DNA of 64,000 bases, from NCBI GenBank assembly GCA_963662175.1, contig OY759214.1, positions 5,332,001 to 5,396,000 of the forward strand, written 5' to 3'. This document shows positions 55,950 through 64,000 of the stretch, in pieces. Made by a program: the position numbers and the translations under genes. The first letter of the stretch is position 1. The number at the start of each line of letters is the position of its first letter. The stretch is from Aradus depressus (lineage: Eukaryota > Arthropoda > Insecta > Hemiptera > Aradidae). The notes under the pieces were generated by a model. The model was not told the DNA's origin. It did not search any database and saw only the letters and a program-made list of their open reading frames with translations.

Positions 55950-56667
55950 CTTGTACAGAGACACTATGATGATGATGAGTGATTGTGCAAAGTACAGCGA
56001 CACTATGATGATGATGTGTGATTGTACACTGTATAGCGACACTATTATGATGATGATGTGTGACTGTACACTGTACAGTGATGATGATTGTACACTATGA
56101 TGATGATTGATTGTACACTGTACAGCGACGCTATGATGTTGATGAATGACTGTACACAGTATAACGACACTGTGATGATGAGTGGCTGTACAGTGACACT
56201 GTGATGATGATGAGTGATTGTGCAAAGTACAGCAACACTGTGATGATGATGTGTGATTGTACACTGTACAGCGACACTATTATGATGATGATGTGTGACT
56301 GTACACTGTACAGCGACACTATGATGATGATTGATTGTACACTGTACAGCGACGCTATGATGTTGATGAATGACTGTACACAGTATAACGACACTGTGAT
56401 GATGAGTGGCTGTACAGTGACACTGTGATGATGATGAGTGATTGTGCAAAGTACAGCGACACTGTGATGATGATGTGTGATTGTACACTGTACAGCGACA
56501 CTATTATGATGATGATGTGTGACTGTACACTGTACAGCGACACTATGATGATGATTGATTGTACACTGTACAGCGACGCTATGATGTTGATGAATGACTG
56601 TACACAGTATAACGACACTGTGATGATGAGTGGCTGTACAGTGACACTGTGATGATGAGTGACTGCC
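55950..56667 (+). repeat. Minisatellite rich in GATGATGAT with a 224-bp higher-order unit, about 3 copies
   Basis: Basic units of about 37 bp combine TGTACACTGTACAGCGACAC with TATGATGATGATG and a TGTGA or TGATTG spacer. A six-unit block repeats every 224 bp: the marker CTATGATGTTGATGAATGAC is at 56131, 56355 and 56579. TGTACACTGTACA and GTACAGTGTACA-like motifs form frequent dyads. Both strands carry ORFs (His- and Ser-rich on the minus strand, Met-rich on the plus strand) that follow directly from GATGAT repeats and are not taken as genes. Confidence 0.95.
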
Positions 56668-57455
56668 CCACCAACTGGTATACTCCTTACCTATAGGTTT
56701 GTGACCTCCGGGCATCGCTGGCTACTACAGCTTGTACATACTCAATTTTTTTTCTTTTTAGGTCTTCTCTCATTAGTTTACAATTTCACTATTTATTAAT
56801 CTTTTGTATATAGTCAAACAGTTTCGGGCATTGCCCATTTTCAATGACTGAAATAACATTTAGTAACATAAAAATTAATCTTCCTATTTGGAGGATTCAT
56901 CAATGGTGTTACTATAATAAAACAAACTAATTAAAATTAAATAATTACAGTCATGCTAATACAATTTAATTCAATCCTTTACAATATAAAGCATCTTACC
57001 TTAATTTTATTAACATGTTTCATTATTAATTTCCTTTATTTTTCAAACTAATATAAGTTTAACTGTGTTTCTCAACATCTTTATTTTGTCCTATTAAGAA
57101 TTCTATGTATAAGCTAAAATATTATTATGTGTTTAGTAATTTATTAGTAATTTATTCATATTTAATATAATTAGCCATAAGGTATTTAACGTACTTATCA
57201 AGTTCCACCATTTTTTAAAAACTAATGTGATACTATAGATCGATTATCATTCTTGATTATGATATTGAAGTATTTTTTATCTAATCGATTTATTTTTCAT
57301 TTATTTGTTTATATAATTTTATATTATTAATGATATTGGCATAATGGTTACCTATTTTACCTGTATCAGTCTTAAAATTGACAGTTTTTTTTATTTTTTT
57401 GTTTATATATGTTGTCTCTTTAGCTTTTACATAGATATTTTTAAACTTATTGCAG
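56668..57455. other. AT-rich DNA, nothing recognised
   Basis: Roughly 790 bp of strongly AT-rich sequence with many short A/T runs. No exon with defensible splice sites, no known repeat and no RNA gene was seen. Confidence 0.5.
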
Positions 57456-57537
57456 GTTACTATGTTTGCCGCGGAGAAATGGGAAGCAAGGATACAGAAA
57501 ATTAACAAGGAAAACCCTTCCATCCTTGCGTATTCCT
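57456..57537 (+). CDS. Candidate exon E (82 nt), weak
   Basis: The acceptor is TAAACTTATTGCAG (AG at 57454-57455) and the donor GTAATA at 57538. In phase 0 it reads 27 codons, VTMFAAEKWEARIQ followed by KINKENPSILAYS, and leaves one base (T) that makes a Cys codon with the start of exon F. This is an amphipathic, charged segment of ordinary coding appearance in otherwise AT-rich DNA. If the donor is not used the frame stops soon after, at about 57565, so it could instead be a terminal exon. Minus-strand ORFs over the same bases are overlapping readings. Confidence 0.25.
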
Positions 57538-57901
57538 GTAATATGTCTTCTAAAATTTATTTCTAAATACAAGTTATATATATTTTTTTGTACGTACCAT
57601 GTGTTCATCGCCAAAACTATTTTGTTTACGCGAAATTTTATATAGCTCCTGGTACCACTTTTTTTATTTTTATTTTTCAAACTTAAAGCCAGTTTTACTC
57701 ACTGATGGTGTGCCCGCCAAAAGAGATTGGTTGGGATATCATCAGATGATATTTTTATTTTTTTTTTATTTGTGGACATGGCAGATGGTGGGTTGTTAAA
57801 GGTTTTTTTTACCTCCCAGATTAAAAACCTAATAATGGCCTCCACCTGGTTTCCGCTACTACCGAGGCTCTCAGTTCATTATTTATATTTTACAATAATT
57901 G

Positions 57902-58142
57902 AAGGGTTGAAAGCCATAGTGGTGTAAGTCAATTTTTTTGTATTCTTGACTTACTTCTTTTACGAAAATTTTATAGACATAACTGTTGAGAGAATGAGGG
58001 AAGTAAGTCCTAGTTTACTTTACTAACACATTTTGCAGACATGTGAACGGAACAGATATTTTGATATCAGTAATAGTGGTGTGAGTCTGACACATCCAGT
58101 CACACTTTCAAATAACTTACATCACTATGGCTTTCAACCCTT
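57902..58142. mobile_element. MITE-like element with 28-bp terminal inverted repeats
   Basis: The left arm 57902-57929 starts AAGGGTTGAAAGCCATAGTG and ends GTGTAAGT. The right arm 58115-58142 is its reverse complement with one mismatch (CACTATGGCTTTCAACCCTT end). The 241-bp element has no ORF. Inside it are subterminal copies of the arm motif (AGTGGTGTGAGTC near 58075) and a small hairpin (AAGTCAA...TTGACTT, 57927-57955). Flanks show TAATT on both sides (57896-57900, one base before the arm, and 58143-58147), a possible short target duplication. Long inverted termini without coding capacity fit a non-autonomous DNA transposon; the superfamily is not identifiable. Confidence 0.65.
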
Positions 58143-58157
58143 TAATTAATGAGTCAT

Positions 58158-58266
58158 TAGCCTTTCGAATCATTAGAGTACATTTTGGACACAATTTCCA
58201 CATCCATTAGTGATTTGATACATCACTTGAAAAAATTACCTATATTAAAAAAAAAACGAAAGGCTA
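58158..58266. repeat. Short inverted repeat pair (TAGCCTTTCG / CGAAAGGCTA)
   Basis: TAGCCTTTCG at 58158-58167 and its exact reverse complement CGAAAGGCTA at 58257-58266 lie 89 bp apart, immediately right of the MITE-like element. The interior is AT-rich and has an A10 run just before the right arm. It could be a second small inverted-repeat element or coincidence; no target duplication is seen. Confidence 0.35.
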
Positions 58267-58437
58267 AAGCCTGAACGTGATTGCGCAAGAGCCTGTAGTA
58301 GCCGCCTATAAGTACTCTAGCTAGCGTTCTATTGAAGAGATCAAAAAATTATATTGAAGTTTATTGACTGTTTTTTTACTTGTGAAAAAATGAGAAGAAT
58401 TATTAAATAATAATAAATAAATCATTTATTTTTTCAG

Positions 58438-58496
58438 GTTTGGATGGAAGTAATGTCATAAAAAGCTTCCCTCTGGACACTGACACTGAGGAAATT
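58438..58496 (+). CDS. Candidate exon F (59 nt)
   Basis: The acceptor is ATTTATTTTTTCAG (AG at 58436-58437) and the donor GTATGT at 58497. Entered in phase 1 it reads LDGSNVIKSFPLDTDTEEI and leaves in phase 0. The D-G, then acidic, then EEI order echoes exon C (NDG... EEEEIENIR). Exon G completes the echo with FIR and a final Cys, so F+G may be a diverged duplicate of the exon C module. It can be joined in phase to exon E or directly to exon C. Without transcripts the choice is open. Confidence 0.35.
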
Positions 58497-58585
58497 GTAT
58501 GTTTCGTATTAAATATTTCTGACAAACATGGTCCCCATAACATTAAAATTCATACGTACATGACGTGTTTCTTTTAATTTTTCAG

Positions 58586-58633
58586 AATTTCATCCGTCAG
58601 CAATTCATTCTCAAGGGTTGTGTACGTACATAA
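58586..58633 (+). CDS. Candidate exon G, possibly terminal
   Basis: It lies 89 bp after exon F, behind a strong acceptor (TTTCTTTTAATTTTTCAG, AG at 58584-58585). In phase 0 it reads NFIRQQFILKGC. It can either splice at GTACGT (58622), giving a 36-nt microexon, or read on through VRT to a TAA at 58631-58633 and end the gene. No AATAAA is seen immediately downstream, and repeat DNA begins at 58662. The F-G intron is short and has good signals at both ends, which makes this pair more credible than exons D and E. Confidence 0.35.
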   Translation, partial: NFIRQQFILKGCVRT

Positions 58634-58661
58634 ACTACATTTCTTTAGAGATTTGTTGGTA

Positions 58662-58733
58662 GAATGTCCATGATAAGTATAAGGGCCCTAATCTAAATCC
58701 ATTGGTCTTTTTACTTCCCAAGCTATATATAGT
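58662..58733 (+). repeat. Single partial copy of the ~90-bp repeat, left of the LINE
   Basis: GAATGTCCATGATAAGTATA through ACTTCCCAAGCTATATATAG matches the tandem units at 61.5-61.9 kb, then breaks off where the Jockey-like LINE begins. The break suggests the LINE inserted at the edge of, or inside, a longer tandem array that originally spanned both sides. Confidence 0.8.
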
Positions 58734-61415
58734 AGGCAATTATTTTGAATCAAAAAAAAATTGACGTAGCCCTCATTTCGGAAACCCACCTGACAACAAA
58801 ATCAAAATTTTTCATTCAAAATTACAAAGTGTATAAAGCCGACCACCCAGACAACAGGAGCCACGGCGGTGCGGCTGTCATAATAAAACAATCCCTTAAA
58901 CACTATGCACTACCATCACATACCACACCACACATACAGGCGGCAGCTATATCCTTACACACCAGACACAGAAAAATCCGGAAACATTCGTCCAGTTCTT
59001 TGCGGATCTGGGCGCATGTTTCCTCTCTGGAGGTGACTTCAACGCCAAACATCAGCGATGGGGTTCGCGCCTTTGCACCCCCAAGGGCAGAAGTCTGTAT
59101 TCTTCTGTTAATCAGCTCTCATTAGACACTATTTCGACAAACTCACCTACTTACTGGCCAACCTCAAGACGCAAATTGCCGGACTTACTAGACTTCTTCA
59201 TACAAAAGGGGCTGCGAGGTGTGCCATACGATGTTAAATCTTGCTCTCACCTCTCCTCGGATCACTCACCAGTACATCTCACGCTTTGGGCGGAGATTGA
59301 GATCGAACCAAAGAGACCAAGTCTAACACCAGGAGTTATGGACTGGAACCTTTTCCAACAGCAATTGGAGACAACATTGTCCGTGCCATATTCCCTGAAG
59401 ACGGGAGAGAAAATAGAGGAGGCTGTGGAATTTCTTACCGTATCCATACAGCAGGCTGCCTGGCAAGCAGTATTCCCAACAAACACTGGTCCTCATCCGA
59501 CTCTCCCCTCCTACCCTGCATACATCCGTGAGCTGATTGGAGAAAAGAGGAAAGTGAGAAAAAGATGGCAGACCTCGAGATTACCTTCAGACAGACGGAC
59601 ATACAACAGACTAAGCAATGAACTGAAGACGCAAATCAGACTGATTAACAGGGAATACTACGACTCCTCCCTCTCCAACCTGAGTGCGGAGGATGGCAGC
59701 CTATGGAGGAGAACCCGTAGACTTCTCCGACACCAATCTCAGTCGATGCCAATGCGACAGAATGGCGGATCCTGGGCCATGACGGACGACGAGAAAGCCG
59801 ATTTGTTTGCTGCTCATCTCTCATCTATTTTCAGACCTCATCACGATCTTTCAGACATCCATCATGCATCGCGTATTCACCATTTCTTAGGCACACCCCT
59901 TCCTATCTCCCTCCCACCAAAAGCGTTCACACCCTCCGAAGTTCAGTACGAAATTAAAAATCTCCCCAGAAGGAAGTCCCCGGGCTACGACCTGATAACA
60001 GCGGAGATTCTCCAGCGGCTGCCCCGGAAAGCTGTTGTATTTCTGACAACTGTACAATTCCATTCTTCGTACAACATACTTTCCCATTCAGTGGAAGTAC
60101 TCTGTTATCACCTTGATTCCAAAACCAAACAAACCTGAGCATGACCCCTCTTCCTTTCGACCTATCAGTCTTCTCTCTTTTCTTTCCAAGATCTTTGAAA
60201 AACTTCTCTATAAACGCCTCATTTTTATCCTTTCACTTCACCTTCCCGATCACCAGTTTGGGTTTCGTTCTTCTCACACCACCACCCACCAACTGCACAG
60301 GGTTGTCGACTACACAGCGTCTGCATTAGAGCGAAAACTCTACGCAGCCGGGGCATTCCTGGATATCTCTCAGGCTTTTGATTGGGTCTGGCACGCGGGA
60401 CTTCTATATAAACTCAAACCCCTCCTACCCCATACATAGTATCTTATTCTTCAGTCATACTTAACGGATAGCTATTTCCTCCTGCCACCCCATACTGGCC
60501 GGCGTGCCTCAGGGCTCAATATTAGCCCCCCTATTATACTCCATGTACACCTTCGACTTACCCACCGACCCTCTCACATTAACAGCCACATACGCAGAGG
60601 ACACCGCCATTCTAGCCTCTCACACAGATCCTCACACCACTTCACTCATACTACAGCAACACCTCAACAAAATTGAAGTTTGGAGGAAATCTTGGAAAAT
60701 TAAATTTAACATCTAAAAATGTCAACACGTAACATTCGCTCTCCGCCGTGGTGACTGCCCCCCAGTATTCCTTGAAAACCATCCAATACCTCATACCTCT
60801 TCCGTAAAATATTTAGGATTAACCCTCGACAGAAGACTGACTTGGAACCCTCACACTCGAACGACACGACTCACACTAGACCGGCGACTTAGACTATTGT
60901 ACAGTATTTTGAATAGGCGTTCTAAATTATCTACTCGACAAAAACTAAATTGTTATACCTATCTTCTCCGACCTCTCTGGACCTATGGCTTACAAATATA
61001 TGGTACAGCCAAAACTTCGAACATCAAAAGAATACAGGTATTTCAATCCAAGACTCTCCGACTGATCACGCAATGCCCACCATACGTTAGCAACAAGACT
61101 TTACACCGCGATTTGAACATCACACCCATAGACACAACCATTAAACATTTATACCAACGTTTCTATACCAAAATTTACCCCACAATCCCCCAAGAAGATT
61201 AAAGAGAGTTTGGCACAGAGATCTCCTGGTATGAAGTGATGTCATGAGGGTCCACCGCTGGGTGTTTTTCCTCTTCAAGCCTTTCATGTCATATTTATTT
61301 TTATAATTTTATTTTATTTTTATAATTTTTTTTTATAGTACCTACATGTCAGCCCAGCCGCTGGTTGTGAATTTTTTACATAGTTGTGGCTTTAAATAAA
61401 TAAATACAAAAAAAT
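58734..61415 (+). mobile_element. Jockey-like LINE, 5'-truncated and degenerate
   Basis: This non-LTR retrotransposon retains most of the endonuclease and the reverse transcriptase of one ORF, then a 3' UTR of about 200 bp and an end with AAATAAATAAATACAAAAAA (about 61396-61415) followed by an (AT)n run. The 5' end is missing: the text starts just before the IDVALISETHLT motif of the apurinic-type endonuclease, without ATG, gag-like ORF1 or promoter. Such 5' truncation is usual for target-primed insertion. It is flanked on both sides by pieces of a roughly 90-bp tandem repeat. The Jockey-type label rests on the characteristic text of the endonuclease and reverse transcriptase; another related clade is possible. 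Confidence 0.85.
58757..61202 (+). pseudogene. Broken endonuclease/reverse transcriptase ORF of the Jockey-like LINE
   Basis: Motifs in order: IDVALISETHLT (endonuclease start), HGGAAVIIK, GGDFNAKHQRWGSR (about 59032), SDHSPVHLTLW (about 59260), RKSPGYDLITAEIL (reverse transcriptase entry, about 59970), FRPISLLSFLSKIFEKLL, FLDISQAFDWVWH (motif A Asp), GVPQGSILAPLLYS (about 60500), TYAEDTAILA and VKYLGLTLD. In the catalytic YADD box the first Asp is Glu (GAG at 60597-60599). Frameshifts lie near 58970, 60055 and 60490, with in-frame stops at 60437-60439 (TAG) and 60714-60716 (TAA). The C-terminal part continues in frame to a TAA at 61200. It would act in target-primed reverse transcription if intact; this copy cannot. 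Confidence 0.9.
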
Positions 61416-61543
61416 ATATATATATATATTAATTATTTTTTGAAATTTAATTTACATTTTTTATAGTTGGTTAATTTTTAGTAATTTTTTTTGAATTCTT
61501 TAAATATGGATAAACAATTAGTTTTTGAGCAGTCTGAGTAACA
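61410..61543. other. (AT)n run and AT-rich spacer after the LINE
   Basis: A short (AT)n microsatellite (about 61415-61430) follows the LINE tail. About 110 bp of AT-rich sequence then leads into the tandem array. No feature is recognised in the spacer. Confidence 0.6.
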
Positions 61544-61866
61544 AAGTATTAGGGCTCTAATCTAAATCCATTGGTCTTTTTACTTCCCAAGCTTTACTTA
61601 TATAGTATAGGGGAAGTTATCGAATGTCCATGATAAGTATTAGGGCTCTAATCTAAATCCATTAGTCTTTTTACTTCCCAAGCTTTACTTATATAGTATA
61701 GGGGAAGTTATCGAATGTCCATGATAAGTATTAGTGCTCTAATCTAAATCCATTGGTCTTGTTACTTCCCAAGCTATATATAGTATAGGGGAAGTTATCG
61801 AATGTCCATGATAAGTATTAGGGCCCTAATCTAAATCCATTGGTCTTTTTACTTCCCAAGTTATAT
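61544..61866 (+). repeat. ~87-91-bp tandem repeat, about 4 copies
   Basis: Units run GAATGTCCATGATAAGTATT, AGGGCTCTAATCTAAATCC, ATTGGTCTTTTTACTTCCCA, AGCTTTACTTATATAGTATA, GGGGAAGTTATC. Starts at 61622, 61713 and 61800 give spacings of 91 and 87 bp. The first unit lacks its beginning and the last ends at ACTTCCCAAGTTATATATTA. Each unit contains a hairpin-capable ACTTCCC...GGGGAAGT pair. A further partial copy lies at 58662-58733, across the Jockey-like LINE. Confidence 0.9.
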
Positions 61867-61967
61867 ATTAAAACACTCTGCTACTGGGGAAGTGGAATAT
61901 TAGTAAGTTATAAAAAAATTAAAACATTAATTTTTCGGAGCAAAAGTTAATTCAATGAATATTAAAA
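61867..61967 (+). repeat. 101-bp direct repeat, left copy
   Basis: The segment from ATTAAAACACTCTGCTACTG to TTCAATGAATATTAAAA is identical, by eye over all 101 bases, to 63828-63928. The two copies bracket the RTE-like LINE. They may be a long target-site duplication or a local duplication that predates the insertion. Confidence 0.9.
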
Positions 61968-63827
61968 CCTTCCATGTTCTAAATTATTGTAAATAAATAT
62001 GTGTATTAATATATTGTGAATGCTCTCAGTGGGTGTGTGGCACATATGTCAACATAGTATAAATAGATGTATATAAATGATATAATGAAATAAAATATAG
62101 AATGAAATATATTAAGAGTTATCAATAGATTGTAGAACCTGGGCCTCCGCAACAATCTTCCGCCATTCTACTCTATCCTCGGCCTCCCGTCTCCATCTTC
62201 TCACACCCATCGTTCTGAGGTCGTCCTCCACGTCCTCCATCCAACGTAAGCGGGGTCTACCTCTTCTTCTTTGTCCTCCCGGGTGTCCCTCCAGTATCCT
62301 CCTCGACAATCTATCTGGTTGCATCCTCTGTAAATGCCCCAGCCATCGGAGCCGTCCCTGCTTCACTAAGGCCACCAGGTCCGGGCTCTTGTACAGGTCC
62401 CTCAGCTCCCCATTGGTCCGTATCCTCCATCTATCCCCCTCTGGAGTAGGGCCGTATATCTTTCTCAATACCTTCCTCTCCCACGTATTGAGTAAGACTT
62501 CGTCCCTCCTAGTCAGGACCCAGGTTTCACTCGCATATGTGACGACCTGTCTCAGGACTGTTTTATAAATTGTTATTGTGGCGTCTCGGGACACAGTCCT
62601 CGATCCGAGCACCTTCTGCAGTGACCGGTAGCATCTATTCCCGGCCGTTTTCCTCGCTTTGATGTCTTCTTTAACGTCGTTCCTTTCCGTGACAACGGCC
62701 CCCAGGTACTTGAAGCTATCCACCCGGTCAAACCTGCAACCTCCAAGTACGAGTTCCTTCTCTTTGACTTCTTTCCTCGTGGTTCTCATGTACTTGGTTT
62801 TGCCCTCGTTGACAAGAAGACCAAACTTCCTGGACTCCTCGTCACATTCCTGGAACGCCCCCGCCAATGCAGCTTTCGTTCGTCCGGTTATGACCACGTC
62901 GTCCGCATATGCGAGATGCTGACTGAGCCTGTTATATATAGTGCCATCAGGATTCGTACGAATGCCCCTAATAGCTTTCTCCAGTGTTATATTGAAGAGT
63001 AAGGGGGATGATGGGTCGCCCTGTCTCAGACCCTGCCTGACCTCAAAGCTCTCAGAGATCGCGTTCTGGACCTTGACCTTTCCACAAGTGTGCGTCAACG
63101 TCATCCTTGCCAGCCTTATCAGTTTTGGGGGGAAGCCAAACCCATACATGTTTTGTAGGAGTTGTTCTCTATCTACACTGTCGTAGGCTTGCTTGTAGTC
63201 GATGAAGAGGTGGTGCAGGTCGACGTCATTTTCGTAACATTTTTCCAGCATTGTCCTCAGCGTCGAAATATGGTCTATCGTCGATCTTCCCTGCCTGAAC
63301 CCACATTGGTATTCACCAACTCTTCAGCCCGTCTCGTTAGCCTCTTCAGGAGGAGTATAGAGAATATCTTGTAGGTGGCGTCCAGAAGTGCGATGCCCCG
63401 GTAGTTTCCACAGTCCAGCTTGTCTCCCTTCTTGTGGATCGGACTGATCAACGCAGTGGACCACTCCCTCGGCATTTCCTCTGTCATCCAGACGTCATAA
63501 ACGAGCCGGTACACCTCCCTCGTTATTTCGTCCCCTCCAAATTTGAGCAGCTCCGCTGGGATTCCGTCTTCTCCTGGCGTCTTATTATTTTTGAGGGATG
63601 CGAGAACTTCCGCTACTTCTTCCAACTCCGGCGGCTCCTGAACTTCTTCTTCTTCCAGCTCTGCGCCACAACCTATGGTCGGCCTACTGGCTTCTGCGCG
63701 ATCATAGCTAGGGTTCAGAAGATCGCTAAAGTGTCTGGTCATCTGTCCATGATACGTTGAATGAGATCAATTAATTAAGCCAATTAGCCCCTCAATTGAT
63801 CTATTAAGTCCTTTGATTCGGGCGCCA
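61968..63827 (-). mobile_element. RTE-like LINE, 5'-truncated, between 101-bp direct repeats
   Basis: A minus-strand non-LTR retrotransposon fragment. The coding part runs from about 63757 down to 62112; the 3' UTR is about 145 bp and ends without a clear poly-A tail, against the left 101-bp repeat. At the 5' side (63760-63827) is an AT-rich piece with an inverted pair GATCAATT...AATTGATC (63764-63800), not obviously part of the element. No endonuclease domain remains. The C-terminal text (LGHLQRM, RGRPRLRWMEDVEDD) is typical of RTE-type elements abundant in invertebrates. GC content is clearly higher than the flanks. Confidence 0.8.
62112..63742 (-). pseudogene. Reverse transcriptase of the RTE-like LINE, one frameshift
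   Basis: The N-terminal piece (63742 to about 63320) starts TRHFSDLLNPS, carries SLKNNKTPGEDGIPAELLK and ISPIHKKGDKLDCGNYRGIA, and ends in the wrong frame at 63275. The remaining piece is open from about 63315 to a stop at 62112. It has GFRQGRSTIDH, FIDYKQAYDSVDR (residues 16-28 of the ORF that starts at 63251), RQGLRQGDPSSPLLFN (72-87) and an intact YADD box (62898-62909). A one-base loss near 63320, between EELV and EYQCGF, explains the break. The role would be reverse transcription of element RNA at a nicked target. All visible catalytic residues are intact and only the frame is broken, so this copy decayed later than the Jockey-like one. Confidence 0.85.
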
Positions 63828-63928
63828 ATTAAAACACTCTGCTACTGGGGAAGTGGAATATTAGTAAGTTATAAAAAAATTAAAACATTAATTTTTCGGA
63901 GCAAAAGTTAATTCAATGAATATTAAAA
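63828..63928 (+). repeat. 101-bp direct repeat, right copy
   Basis: Identical to 61867-61967, offset 1961 bp. To its right the sequence continues TATATCGCGACTTTAAAACG, whereas the left copy continues CCTTCCATGTTC, so identity stops exactly at the inner and outer borders. The final 72 bases of the window (63929-64000) show no recognised feature. Confidence 0.9.
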
Positions 63929-64000
63929 TATATCGCGACTTTAAAACGAAATATTGCCTGAATAGCCTTCTACCTCCTCAATATCAGAAGAGCTTTAAGA

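Noticed and set aside
55926..56715. His/Ser-rich and Met-rich ORFs up to 194 aa on both strands
   Set aside because: They are translations of GATGAT/ATCATC repeats. Several frames are open at once on both strands, as expected for such repeats.
50026..58633. Aphid bicycle-type microexon gene
   Set aside because: The small exons invited the comparison, but as I recall that family's internal exons start and end in phase 2 and carry CYC motifs. Here the phases are 0 and 1 and no such motif is visible.
62659..63760. Plus-strand ORFs opposite the RTE-like reverse transcriptase
   Set aside because: They are antisense readings of a clear reverse-transcriptase gene and have no domain of their own.

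Overview
This is a eukaryotic, AT-rich, repeat-dominated window. Spliced exon signatures, tRNA-derived SINEs, Jockey-like and RTE-like LINEs, a solo LTR and weak resemblance of one exon set to insect odorant-binding proteins suggest an arthropod, most likely an insect; the species cannot be named from the sequence. No bacterial gene, CRISPR array, rRNA or functional tRNA was seen.

Region 1 (1-49971) is one head-to-tail satellite array with monomers of about 113-128 bp (commonly 117-120). Each monomer joins a conserved core of about 80 bp to a short variable (TAA)n microsatellite and an AT-rich linker. The array runs off the left edge. It carries nested higher-order repeats: periods of about 2.96 and 2.26 kb on the left, about 4.18 kb in the middle, and 1.95 kb on the right. 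Near its right end it is interrupted by an 831-bp insert (48367-49197) with TGT...ACA ends and a 5-bp target duplication, read as a solo LTR. The small ORFs inside the satellite are by-products of the repeat.

Region 2 (49972-58640) is low-copy AT-rich DNA holding a candidate multi-exon gene on the + strand. Three exons (50026-50091, 50675-50716, 51410-51563) have good splice sites and fully compatible phases. Four weaker ones (55143, 57456, 58438, 58586) can follow in phase. No start codon or signal peptide exon is visible, so the gene's 5' end, if real, lies beyond the satellite. The introns are packed with unrelated minisatellites (26 bp, 24/30 bp, 224-bp higher-order), two SINEs that share a tail, and a MITE-like inverted-repeat element.

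Region 3 (58640-64000) is a retroelement graveyard. A 5'-truncated, multiply broken Jockey-like LINE on the + strand (about 58734-61415) sits between pieces of a roughly 90-bp tandem repeat. A 5'-truncated RTE-like LINE on the - strand (about 61968-63827), broken by one visible frameshift, is flanked by a perfect 101-bp direct repeat.

The clearest new observations are the precise solo LTR in the satellite, the layered structure of that satellite, the small phase-consistent exon chain next to it, and the long direct repeats flanking the RTE-like element.
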